Positions 22,007 through 28,650 of a stretch of DNA of 35,200 nucleotides are shown in pieces. Numbering within the stretch: the first letter of the stretch is position 1; the number at the start of each line of letters is the position of its first letter. Under the pieces are notes generated by a model that was given only the letters and a program-made list of their open reading frames with translations, was not told where the DNA came from and did no database searches. Position numbers and translations under genes: made by a program. The stretch is from a virus: IMG/VR virus record IMGVR_UViG_3300029258_001691, positions 1 to 35,200 of that record. One strand, written 5' to 3'.

Positions 22007-22636
22007 TCAGTCTACGCGCTGCAGCTCGTCGCGGTACTTGTCGAGCATCTGCAGACCGCGTCCCGTTATCCACACCTTGTCGTCTTCCGTGATCCAGACA
22101 AATCCCTTGAGCTGAACCTGCTCCTGAAAGTACCGGACGTACTTCGGGCGAGCATCCTCGACGTATCGCTCCGCGCCGGCAGCTGCGATCCAGTCGACCT
22201 CGACTGCATCCGACTGGTAGACGCCCACGCCGTCTTCTACCAGCTTCGCCAGAAATCTCAGCTCCCGCATGTCGGGGAGTGCGATGAACGACAGACCGCC
22301 GTTGCTGTAGTCCGTGCGGTTCGACAGGCGAATCTCGAAACGATTGCCCTCGATGTTCGCCACGTCGCCGTCTTCGAGCAACACACAGTTGCGATAGCAC
22401 TCACGCTCTGCTGCCAGCTGTGCGGCCTTGCCCGGATAGTCGGCGGTGATAATGCCGGGGGCCTTGATTGCGAAAGCCAGCTGGTCGCGGTGGCGGTTGC
22501 GGATCGTGTTGTCGATGATCTCCTGACGTGTCCTGTAGGTCTCCCCGGCGAACAGCGTGTGTACCTTGATCTCCTGAGTGTACTTGTCGACTGTTGTGCG
22601 AACCTGCTGCCCTGCTACGAGATTGTGCATTCTCAT
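22007..22636 (-). CDS. Hypothetical protein
   Basis: The 209-residue product starts at an ATG with GGAGTCG upstream. It is mostly polar and mixed. The N-terminal half is strand-rich (VRTTVDKYTQEIKVHTLFAG). It has a central FEIRLSNRTDYSNGG and a C-terminal WITGRGLQMLDKYRDE that could be a winged-helix-like end. I do not recognise a family. It is the first sizeable gene after the strong promoter at 22889. Confidence 0.75.
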   Translation of the reverse strand: MRMHNLVAGQQVRTTVDKYTQEIKVHTLFAGETYRTRQEIIDNTIRNRHRDQLAFAIKAPGIITADYPGKAAQLAAERECYRNCVLLEDGDVANIEGNRFEIRLSNRTDYSNGGLSFIALPDMRELRFLAKLVEDGVGVYQSDAVEVDWIAAAGAERYVEDARPKYVRYFQEQVQLKGFVWITEDDKVWITGRGLQMLDKYRDELQRVD

Positions 22637-22734
22637 GGCTACGACTCCTTCGATTCGACTGCGGTGTACAGTGAGATAGTACCTTCGTGATCAAACTTGG
22701 GGGAGCGCCACCGAGGACCATACGCTTTGTAACA

Positions 22735-22851
22735 CTAATCGATAATTGCGCCGCGCTCGGTTTCAGAAATGCACTGAGGGCGAAACTCAACCGGCTTCCC
22801 TGTCTTCTTTGAATGAATGGTAAACAGCTTGCGTCCGTTTACGTATCTCAT
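22735..22851 (-). CDS. Short protein behind the strong promoter
   Basis: An ATG at 22849-22851 follows AGGAGCAAGG and opens a 38-codon frame ending at 22735. The product (RYVNGRKLFTIHSKKTGKP near the start) is basic and compact. It lies directly after the best promoter of the window, so it would be highly transcribed. The following 98 bases to the next stop hold nothing I recognise. Confidence 0.6.
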   Translation of the reverse strand: MRYVNGRKLFTIHSKKTGKPVEFRPQCISETERGAIID

Positions 22852-22888
22852 TTCCTTGCTCCTTGTTGGTGTTTGTTGTTGTATCTGT

Positions 22889-22916
22889 ATTATACCACAA
22901 ACAGGGTGAAGTACAA
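22889..22916 (-). promoter_or_regulatory. Strong sigma70-type promoter
   Basis: On the minus strand a consensus TATAAT (22889-22894) is 16 bases from TTGTAC (22911-22916). It follows two terminators and precedes a 38-codon gene and the 22636 gene, so it should start a fresh leftward transcript. Confidence 0.7.
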
Positions 22917-22918
22917 GG

Positions 22919-22957
22919 AAAAAATGGGGAAATCCGCATTTTTTTTCGGATTCCCCC
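22919..22957 (-). terminator. Second rho-independent terminator before the promoter
   Basis: The minus strand has GGGGAATCCG, a ten-base A-rich loop (AAAAAAAATG), and CGGATTTCCCC with one bulged base. ATTTTTTCC follows. The T-tract touches the -35 region of the next promoter. Together with the terminator at 23061-23098 it insulates the two transcription units. Confidence 0.7.
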
Positions 22958-22982
22958 TAAGCGGATGCATGCGCGTTCTTTT

Positions 22983-23066
22983 GGGGGTCTGACTCCGAGC
23001 GCAGGGGGGTCTGACTCCGGGCGCAGGGGGGTCTGACTCCGAGCGCAGGGGGGCCTGACTCCGAAA
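22983..23066. repeat. REP-like short tandem units, copy 2
   Basis: Four direct units of 22 bases share a G-run, then TCTGACTCCG (or CCTGACTCCG), then an AGCGCA or GGCGCA end. The core GGGGTCTGACTCC is near-palindromic and could form a short hairpin with one G-U pair. A related set lies at 20812-20869. The array sits between two terminators in non-coding DNA. Confidence 0.8.
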
Positions 23067-23098
23067 GAGAAAGGGCCAGACGCCGAAGCGCCTGACCC
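23061..23098 (-). terminator. Rho-independent terminator with UUCG loop
   Basis: On the minus strand GGGTCAGGCGC, a TTCG tetraloop and GCGTCTGGCCC form an 11-base stem with two G-U pairs. TTTCTCTTTC follows. It lies 36 bases after the stop of the 23134 gene and should end the long transcript from the right-hand block. Confidence 0.85.
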
Positions 23099-23133
23099 TC
23101 CCTGAACCCATATTTACCGGCTGTGTGTTCAGT

Positions 23134-23583
23134 TCACTCGATCACCCTCCCCTTCTGCACGCGGCGCATTGATACCGGGTTGACCCCCCACTGGCCGGTA
23201 GGGCTGCACTCCCCCTCGGGGGTTTCCCTGACCAATCGGAATCGCACCTTGTGCTTTGCTATCCGGCCGTCTCCAAATCTCCAGTTGAGAAGCGCGATAA
23301 GGTCGATCGCCACGGAGCCCTGCAGCCCCGGTATGTCGCGGCGGTCGATGGCGAAGACGCGCTCCACGTCGTAGGCACCGAACATCGACTGCATCGTTGC
23401 CGGCACGCTGTCAAGTCCCTGCGCGTAGCTCACCTGCATGAAGTCTTCCATGAGCCGCCACTCTCGCACCTGAATGCACCCGAGGAATCCGGCGAGCTGA
23501 TACTCCGGGCTCCCCTCCTCCCACCTCTCCATATCGACGCCCTGCTTGAACAGCGGCGGTCGCTTCTTCACGAGATTAGTCAC
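23134..23583 (-). CDS. Hypothetical protein
   Basis: A GTG at 23581-23583 overlaps the stop of the membrane-protein gene as GTGA and has GAGGAC upstream. The 149-residue product has helical ends and a central region with DVERVFAIDRRDIPGLQGSVAIDLIALLNW, with an acidic/basic pattern but no clear motif. It is the last gene before the terminator. The family is not recognised. Confidence 0.75.
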   Translation of the reverse strand: MTNLVKKRPPLFKQGVDMERWEEGSPEYQLAGFLGCIQVREWRLMEDFMQVSYAQGLDSVPATMQSMFGAYDVERVFAIDRRDIPGLQGSVAIDLIALLNWRFGDGRIAKHKVRFRLVRETPEGECSPTGQWGVNPVSMRRVQKGRVIE

Positions 23584-23789
23584 CAGCGAGTCCTCTCGAA
23601 CGCAGTCCAGATTGTGATCACCACTAGCGCGACTGCGACTATCGCCAGCAGTGCGAGAAAATCCTGCCACGTAGCAGTTCTCTCAAAGAACATGATGGCC
23701 GCTTGGAATCCTCCGAGCACAGCGAGTGCAATGAGCACGACCATGAGAAACAGATGTACAAATATCCGCCCGACCGTCGACCACTTCAC
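23580..23789 (-). CDS. Two-helix membrane protein
   Basis: A GTG at 23787-23789 follows AAGGAGGAATC and overlaps the stop of the glycosyltransferase gene as GTGA. The 69-residue product has two hydrophobic segments (FVHLFLMVVLIALAVLGGF and LLAIVAVALVVITIW) joined by a loop with FFERTATWQD. The pairing with a glycosyltransferase suggests a membrane anchor or flippase-like partner. A small holin or an inhibitor is another reading. Confidence 0.75.
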   Translation of the reverse strand: MKWSTVGRIFVHLFLMVVLIALAVLGGFQAAIMFFERTATWQDFLALLAIVAVALVVITIWTAFERTRW

Positions 23790-24457
23790 GATTCCTCCTT
23801 TATCCCATGCTCTGAGAACATGTGCTGGACGTAATACTTGCGATGGCCGGGCCATCGAGTGAGGTCTGTAGCTCCGGGATTGTGGAAGCCGAATTGACCG
23901 GCCCACACCTTGGGGTGATTGATGATACCCTCCACGCTGAACTGCATGGCGACATTGACCGGCGCGAACCGGATACCGCACGCCAACAGGTCGTGGTAGT
24001 GATCCCGGCAGATGAAGCAATCCTCGGCGTCGATACGCATGCCCGGCTGTACGAGTCCGTCCGCGTGATAGAGCAGGTTCCAGCTCCGCAGCGAGAATCC
24101 GCCGTTGCCTACCCGGTTGCCGTCTTCGAACTGAGACCACGGCGCACCGATGTAGTCGTATTCGAGCCAAGCCGGATTCCACGCTTCCCCATTCAACACG
24201 AAGCCGTCGTGCTGGATAATGAGCGCGTGAGTAGTAGGGACATGACGCCACAACTCTCTGAGCAACCACGTGCTGTAGTCGGTTCGCGTGGTGAGTTCTG
24301 GTATCGCAACCCAATCCGGCGAGCCCACCTCTCGGCTCGAGAAAATCCTGATGTGAGGGAAGTCACACTCGCTGAGCGTCTGCCGGACAGCGTACATGAT
24401 ACGCTTTGTATCCACGCAGTCGATAGCAACCAGCGTGACGTTATTCAGCTTGACCAA
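23786..24457 (-). CDS. DUF5672-family glycosyltransferase-like protein
   Basis: A TTG at 24455-24457 with GGAGAC upstream starts the 223-residue product, overlapping the HTH gene by 17 bases. The motifs fit the DUF5672 family: NVTLVAIDC, YSTWLLREL, HALIIQHDGFVLN, YDYIGAPW (100-107), GNGGFSLRS (117-125), AEDCFIC and MQFSVE. This is a GT-A-like fold whose members transfer sugars, often in capsule or O-antigen loci. In a phage it may modify virion proteins, DNA or the host surface. The acceptor is unknown. Confidence 0.85.
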   Translation of the reverse strand: MVKLNNVTLVAIDCVDTKRIMYAVRQTLSECDFPHIRIFSSREVGSPDWVAIPELTTRTDYSTWLLRELWRHVPTTHALIIQHDGFVLNGEAWNPAWLEYDYIGAPWSQFEDGNRVGNGGFSLRSWNLLYHADGLVQPGMRIDAEDCFICRDHYHDLLACGIRFAPVNVAMQFSVEGIINHPKVWAGQFGFHNPGATDLTRWPGHRKYYVQHMFSEHGIKEES

Positions 24458-24749
24458 TGCTCAGTCTCCTTCGCATGAGTTCCACGGCTGCGCTCATTGG
24501 GATCCGCCAGCTTCCGCCCACCTTCTGTGCTTCGCTCAACGTCCCGTCGATACACATGCGCCGTATGAGTTGGGTGGACACGTTCATGGCGTCGGCGAGG
24601 GCCTTGACAGTGAACACATGCTCGCCGAACACCGGCGCTATGTCCCACACTCCATTCCGTTTGCAGGCATTAAGCCCTCCGGTTCTGCATAGGTGGAGCA
24701 CGGTCTTTTGAGTCATGCGCAGCTGTCGTGCGGCCCTCGCGACATTCAT
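24441..24749 (-). CDS. Tandem excisionase/MerR-type HTH protein
   Basis: The 102-residue product starts at an ATG with GGAGGGAAG upstream. It has two similar DNA-binding units. The first is about 1-38 (NVARAARQLRMTQKTVLHLC, then a GG turn and a strand). The second is about 46-95 (FTVKALADAMNVSTQLIRRMC, DGTL, SWRIP). Each is a winged HTH of the excisionase type. The two copies suggest it binds two half-sites. It could be a recombination directionality factor or a regulator. No integrase is visible in the window. Confidence 0.75.
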   Translation of the reverse strand: MNVARAARQLRMTQKTVLHLCRTGGLNACKRNGVWDIAPVFGEHVFTVKALADAMNVSTQLIRRMCIDGTLSEAQKVGGSWRIPMSAAVELMRRRLSIGQAE

Positions 24750-24753
24750 GTTT

Positions 24754-25032
24754 CTACTTCCCTCCGTGGATAATGGTATCAGCCTTGTTCAACCAGTCGT
24801 GCCACTCTCCGGTTGTGGTCTGTGGGCCGACACGTTGAATCACCCACTCGATGAGCACTGTGCGACGGGAGCAGGCTTCCCGCGCTGCGTCGAGCATCCG
24901 ACGGAGTGACCGGCACTCCATGACAAGCCGCTCCTTGGGCATATTCATGTACCGCTCCCGCTCATTTGCCCCGCTCTCGGGTTCCTGCTGCGGTACCAGC
25001 TCCTCACTGAATGAACTTGCACCTCCGATCAA
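24754..25032 (-). CDS. Hypothetical helical protein
   Basis: A TTG at 25030-25032 with GGGAGGG upstream overlaps the stop of the SbcC-like gene. The 92-residue product has an acidic N-terminus and then a long helical segment (LVMECRSLRRMLDAAREAC) and a Trp-rich end. An inner ATG start is possible. The function is not recognised. Confidence 0.6.
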   Translation of the reverse strand: MIGGASSFSEELVPQQEPESGANERERYMNMPKERLVMECRSLRRMLDAAREACSRRTVLIEWVIQRVGPQTTTGEWHDWLNKADTIIHGGK

Positions 25033-26240
25033 GTTGCCCTCCCATCACGAATGAAGATAGTGTTGTTTCCCTGATCGTCGGCGTCGCGCACCAGCTCCAA
25101 CCAGACCTGTACCTTGTTCAGCTCGGCGAGCTTCTCGATGGTCTCCATGCCCACGGAGTCGATAAGGCTTGCATCCTTGACCCGCAGCACCCGTAGCCCG
25201 TCCTCCGGTATGAGCTTGCTAACGACCGCTACCCCGACCATGATCTTCTCACTGGCACTGATTTGGTTGATGGGGACCCCCTTGTAACAGACGCCGTGCT
25301 CGTCGTCTACGGAGATACCTACTATTGGCATGTCAGCGGATTCGATGGCGGATTTCTTCGCCGCTACAGCTTCGTCAATCGCACTGGACAGCTCTTCGAG
25401 TTTGGCGGTTTCAGACTCAACCTTCTTCCGTGTGTTCTCGTAGCCAACCCGCACACGGATCTTTTCGTTGAGCGAGTTGGCCGCTCGCAGCTGCCGGTCG
25501 AGTTCTTCCATGTCGACAGGCTCAGGCAATTCGTCGAGAACCTTGAGATAGTTGGCTCTCTCCTGCTCGCGTTGAGCAATCTCCTCCTGCAGTGATTTGA
25601 GTTCTCGCTCTACCTGCGAGAGATCCTCCTCTGCCGCCCGACGTTTTCGGCGGGCGTGAAACGCTTGGTTCTGTTTCTCACGCAGTTCCGCGATGTCGAT
25701 TTCTTCGTCGGGCGTGTCCGGGTCGGGGCGCTCGAATGCGTTGAGGGTCGCCCGGCTTGCCGAAAGGTCTGCTCGTGCCAGCTTGGCGTCTGCTCGTAAT
25801 TCCTCGATCTGCTCGTCGAAGAACGCAAGATCCACACCGGCTACCTTGCCGATGATATTGGACTGCTCCTTGACCGTCTTCTGAAAGAAGTACATGGCGT
25901 CGGTAGCCGCCCCGGCGAGTAGTCCGTCGATGAACTTTTGCGGACTCGCCACCTTCCCGTCTTCGGTTTTCACCGTAACGGTCGTGCCCTTCTGCGTGAT
26001 GCTCCGGGTGATTTCAAACTCCCCGAAGTCACAGACAATCTTCGCCTTCTGCTGGCCGTCGCGGATCGGCATTTCATCCATGGCCGACCGCCCCTCCAGC
26101 GTGTAGCGTATGGCGTCGATGAGACTCGACTTCCCGGCAGCGTTTGGCCCCGCTACCTTGACCGCGTATCCGCGAGGTGAGACAACCACCTTCTCGATAC
26201 GCTTGACGTTCTCTACCTGCAAACTTTTCACTGTTGCCAC
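25029..26240 (-). CDS. SbcC/Rad50-like coiled-coil ATPase
   Basis: The GTG at 26238-26240, with GGAG seven bases upstream, gives 403 residues. Walker A is GPNAAGKS (31-38). A long charged coiled coil spans about 145-300. An ISASEK signature and a Walker B-like LRVLRVKDASLID follow near 340-375. The molecule is short compared with SbcC and lacks a visible zinc hook, so it resembles phage Rad50/RecN-type ATPases. It likely works with a nuclease in end processing. The neighbouring VRR-NUC protein is a candidate partner, and no SbcD-like gene is in view. Confidence 0.8.
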   Translation of the reverse strand: MATVKSLQVENVKRIEKVVVSPRGYAVKVAGPNAAGKSSLIDAIRYTLEGRSAMDEMPIRDGQQKAKIVCDFGEFEITRSITQKGTTVTVKTEDGKVASPQKFIDGLLAGAATDAMYFFQKTVKEQSNIIGKVAGVDLAFFDEQIEELRADAKLARADLSASRATLNAFERPDPDTPDEEIDIAELREKQNQAFHARRKRRAAEEDLSQVERELKSLQEEIAQREQERANYLKVLDELPEPVDMEELDRQLRAANSLNEKIRVRVGYENTRKKVESETAKLEELSSAIDEAVAAKKSAIESADMPIVGISVDDEHGVCYKGVPINQISASEKIMVGVAVVSKLIPEDGLRVLRVKDASLIDSVGMETIEKLAELNKVQVWLELVRDADDQGNNTIFIRDGRAT

Positions 26241-26254
26241 GGTCACTCTCCTTG

Positions 26255-26659
26255 TTAGAACAGCATGACGCTGCTCGGGTTGATACCCAAATACCAGCAT
26301 ACCGATTTCGCGGCCTCCTCCCACGAATAGAACGGGTCGGGTAAGTAGTGGTTCGAGTGCTCCACCATTCGTTCGCGGAACTCGATTTGTGCTTTGCTCA
26401 GCTTGTCCGGCTTGACCTTGAACTCAATCCACATACCGTGGAATCTGCCGCTCATTGGGTCGTCTGTGATTGAGCCATGTCGGACGTAACTGATAATAGG
26501 CAAGTGGACATCCCACACCCCGGCGACGACGCCCTCGGCCTTGAATTTCCGGGCTTCGGTTTTCCCCCTGCTTCCGCCGTTGGGGATCGCGTAGGCCGTG
26601 AGCAGCTCCGGGAACTTGCCGCCCATGAGACTGAGCCACTGGAAAAACGTGCGCTGCAT
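26255..26659 (-). CDS. VRR-NUC domain nuclease
   Basis: The 134-residue product has the VRR-NUC core: AIPNGGSRGK, then FKAEGVVAGVWDVHLP (Asp 50), then GMWIEFKVKPDKLSKAQIEF with Glu 79, Lys 81 and Gln 91. This is a single PD-(D/E)XK nuclease fold found in phages and in FAN1, acting on branched DNA. It is placed directly before the SbcC-like gene. The ribosome site is weak. Confidence 0.85.
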   Translation of the reverse strand: MQRTFFQWLSLMGGKFPELLTAYAIPNGGSRGKTEARKFKAEGVVAGVWDVHLPIISYVRHGSITDDPMSGRFHGMWIEFKVKPDKLSKAQIEFRERMVEHSNHYLPDPFYSWEEAAKSVCWYLGINPSSVMLF

Positions 26660-26685
26660 GATGTGGTGGTTTTCGCGGCGTCGGG

Positions 26686-26925
26686 TTATTGCTGCGCCCT
26701 TCTCACTGCGATGTCGAAGGCGTTCTCACCCATCTCACGACGAAGAGCTGTGAAATCAAACTCACCACGGAAGTATGCATCCGTGATCTTCCGATACCCC
26801 TGATCGCCAGTACCGAATCGACTCTTGTATTCAGCCTCTACCTCGTCGTCTTCGAGCAAGTCAAGAACCTCGTCCGGGTAAATCGTCACATACTCAGAGA
26901 CCTCAAACTGTATTCCTCGTTTCAT
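26686..26925 (-). CDS. Small acidic hypothetical protein
   Basis: The 79-residue product starts at an ATG with GGAGCGG upstream. It is acidic, with VLDLLEDDEVEAEYK and then RKITDAYFRGEFDF and a C-terminal helix. It may bind a basic partner in the replication block. Its start overlaps the end of the 27206 gene as ATGA. It is not recognised. Confidence 0.75.
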   Translation of the reverse strand: MKRGIQFEVSEYVTIYPDEVLDLLEDDEVEAEYKSRFGTGDQGYRKITDAYFRGEFDFTALRREMGENAFDIAVRRAQQ

Positions 26926-27206
26926 AGCAACCGCTCCTGCTCAACCGGCACCCCGTCGCTGTTGAATGCATCCGGGAGCCAGAACTGCCACATTGGCGCA
27001 GTGATCTGCTTCCGGTTCTGGACCTCTACCGGGAGGCACGGCATGATAAGGTGATCCATGTCGTCCTTCCACCAGTAGTCGTGCGGGATCGTGCTGTTCC
27101 CGTTCGGCACCATCCGCAGGTGCGCGTCGCGCTTGAACGCGATCCTCGCCGTTGCCTTGTGTCGCTTCGCAATATCGAGCGACCGCTCCTTGATACTTTT
27201 GCTCAT
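26922..27206 (-). CDS. Small basic hypothetical protein
   Basis: The ATG at 27204-27206 follows GAGGTGCC. The 94-residue product has a basic N-terminal half (SKSIKERSLDIAKRHKATAR), a Trp-rich middle (DYWWKDDMDHLIMPC) and a polar end. It lies after the replication-type gene with an overlap. The function is not recognised. Confidence 0.7.
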   Translation of the reverse strand: MSKSIKERSLDIAKRHKATARIAFKRDAHLRMVPNGNSTIPHDYWWKDDMDHLIMPCLPVEVQNRKQITAPMWQFWLPDAFNSDGVPVEQERLL

Positions 27207-27904
27207 TGGCACCTCGCTTGGTTGAACCAATCCTCGATTGTGAGACCGTTTACTTCTTCGTCTCCTTGTGGTGGAGTGAGGGCGTACCCGCCCTTGATAG
27301 CCTTCTCTATGTACCCTCGCGGCGTTTGTGCGTTTCGGGCGTAGTAGCACGCTCTCATTGCATCCCATGAACCGAGCTTCGATGTGAGGCGTTTCCAGTA
27401 CCCTGCTGAGATCGAATCGTTTCCAATCCGCATGAACACAGACCCCGCGCCAGCGGGTTCTTTTCTTTCTTCTCTCTTCTCTACTCTACTTTGTGCATTT
27501 TCTGGAACAGAAATACTATTAACTGCACCAGAAATAGGAGCTACCGGGACTTCCCGCCCCCGCTTTTTGTACACCGGCTCTAATCCGTCGACGAAATTCT
27601 GTGACCAGACCAGACCTTCCGAGAGCATCCGGTCGTCGATAACGCCAATCCTGCTCATGAGTTCGAGTACCTCTCGGAGCTGCGACTCGTCCACCCGGCA
27701 GTATGCCGCGAGGTCGAGTATGGTCTCGTCGTTTGTGAGGTCGATCACGTGTCCGTCGGAGTCTCCCAACGTCTCGAATACCTTGAACACAATCGCGTAT
27801 CCGTCGTTCCCGTACTTGGCTTCGACGATGCGAATGGATTTCCCATGCCGCACCTGATGGGGGAAGTAGTCAACGCGGTTGCTCTTGGGGCGTCCTCTTG
27901 GCAT
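27203..27904 (-). CDS. Lin1244/DUF4373-type replication-associated protein
   Basis: The 233-residue product has an N-terminal domain with YFPHQVRHGKSIRIVEAK, then GYAIVFKVFETLGDSDGHVI. This is the Lin1244/Lin1753 (DUF4373-like) pattern found in phage replication-initiation modules, often fused to or beside DnaD-type domains. A flexible polar linker (about 125-165) leads to a C-terminal helical region (WKRLTSKLGSWDAMRACYYAR). It could load a helicase or bind the origin. No helicase loader motif is visible. Confidence 0.7.
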   Translation of the reverse strand: MPRGRPKSNRVDYFPHQVRHGKSIRIVEAKYGNDGYAIVFKVFETLGDSDGHVIDLTNDETILDLAAYCRVDESQLREVLELMSRIGVIDDRMLSEGLVWSQNFVDGLEPVYKKRGREVPVAPISGAVNSISVPENAQSRVEKREERKEPAGAGSVFMRIGNDSISAGYWKRLTSKLGSWDAMRACYYARNAQTPRGYIEKAIKGGYALTPPQGDEEVNGLTIEDWFNQARCQ

Positions 27905-27911
27905 GGTTATC

Positions 27912-27998
27912 TCAAATAGAGGGCCGACCCGCCAGCTTGGGAGAACTGGACGACGCGTGGTCGAAGGGGCACACGTCTCGGGCCGGCTTGATTGTCAT
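27912..27998 (-). CDS. Possible 28-residue leader peptide
   Basis: An ATG at 27996-27998 follows GGAGGAACTACC and reads 28 codons to a TGA at 27912. It lies 56 bases after a promoter-like sequence and just before the Lin1244-type gene. A short frame with a perfect ribosome site is likely to be translated. The product contains CPFDH and no clear domain. Confidence 0.45.
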   Translation of the reverse strand: MTIKPARDVCPFDHASSSSPKLAGRPSI

Positions 27999-28048
27999 GG
28001 TAGTTCCTCCGACTTGGGGACACCGGTTCCCATACCGATGTTGAGAGT

Positions 28049-28077
28049 AAAGTAGTAACGGCGCTCTCACGTGTCAA
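28049..28077 (-). promoter_or_regulatory. Candidate promoter upstream of the Lin1244-type gene
   Basis: On the minus strand a perfect TTGACA (28072-28077) is 17 bases from TACTTT (28049-28054). The -10 element is imperfect. It sits over the stop of the 28067 gene and could start transcription of the 27904 gene and its leader. Confidence 0.45.
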
Positions 28078-28507
28078 TGTCTGTCCGCTTCTGGATTGCT
28101 GTCTTCGGTTGCCACTCGACTACCCGGCGGTGATTCGCCGCAGCTGCTCCGCTCGTCGGTACCCGGCCGGTGCGGGAAAAGTGCTTGCGCCACTCACGAG
28201 TTGCGGTGATGCCTCCCCACCAATTCTGGCTGAGGGGTTGGACGTTGTAGGCGGCACGCACCCGCTCCATGGTGAAGGGAACGCCGAACTGCAGCGCCGT
28301 CTCGACAGCCCCCGCCATGAACCGCCCCTTGTCGTTTTCTCGGAAAAGGTGAGTGGGGTCAGCTTCCTTGACACGCTTCCGTCTGTGTCGCCAGAGGGGG
28401 CACTTCTTGTTCTCGCAGGTGTCCACCATCCCCGGCGGTACACACTCACAGCAGAAACGGCGGATGTCACGCAGTATATCGTCCTTCGTTGCGCTGTGTG
28501 AAATCAC
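28067..28507 (-). CDS. Cys-rich phage protein with zinc-like site
   Basis: A GTG at 28505-28507 overlaps the stop of the small gene before it as GTGA, with GGGAGGAC upstream. The 146-residue product has RFCCECVPPGMVDTCENKKC near residue 20. It is an N-terminal metal site followed by helices and a later WGGITATREWRKHF that could be a winged-helix segment. Proteins with this Cys block occur next to replication or HNH genes in many phages. Its exact role is not known. Confidence 0.7.
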   Translation of the reverse strand: MISHSATKDDILRDIRRFCCECVPPGMVDTCENKKCPLWRHRRKRVKEADPTHLFRENDKGRFMAGAVETALQFGVPFTMERVRAAYNVQPLSQNWWGGITATREWRKHFSRTGRVPTSGAAAANHRRVVEWQPKTAIQKRTDIDT

Positions 28508-28650
28508 CAGTCCTCCCGTCTCTCGATGCCAACCTTAATCCACCAACGACAACGCCATATTAACCAGTACCTCGGGCGTGCGACGGTGATGTAGAATCGG
28601 CCAACTTGCATTTCGTATCGAGTTGCTCCAACAAAGGCGATGAACCGCAT
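28504..28650 (-). CDS. Short cationic aromatic protein
   Basis: The ATG at 28648-28650 follows GGAGGGATAA and begins a 48-codon frame that ends in a GTGA overlap with the next gene. The product is rich in R, W, I and Y (RFYITVARPRYWLIWRC) and is strongly basic, so it may bind membrane or nucleic acid. The gene fills the gap between the RecQ and Cys-rich genes and has a good ribosome site. No family is recognised. Confidence 0.7.
   Translation of the reverse strand: MRFIAFVGATRYEMQVGRFYITVARPRYWLIWRCRWWIKVGIERREDW

Noticed and set aside
22983-23066. The tandem repeat as a CRISPR array
   Set aside because: The 22-base units follow each other without unique spacers and no cas1/cas2 genes are present. 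The Cas4-like gene is a typical phage recombination nuclease and not linked to an array.
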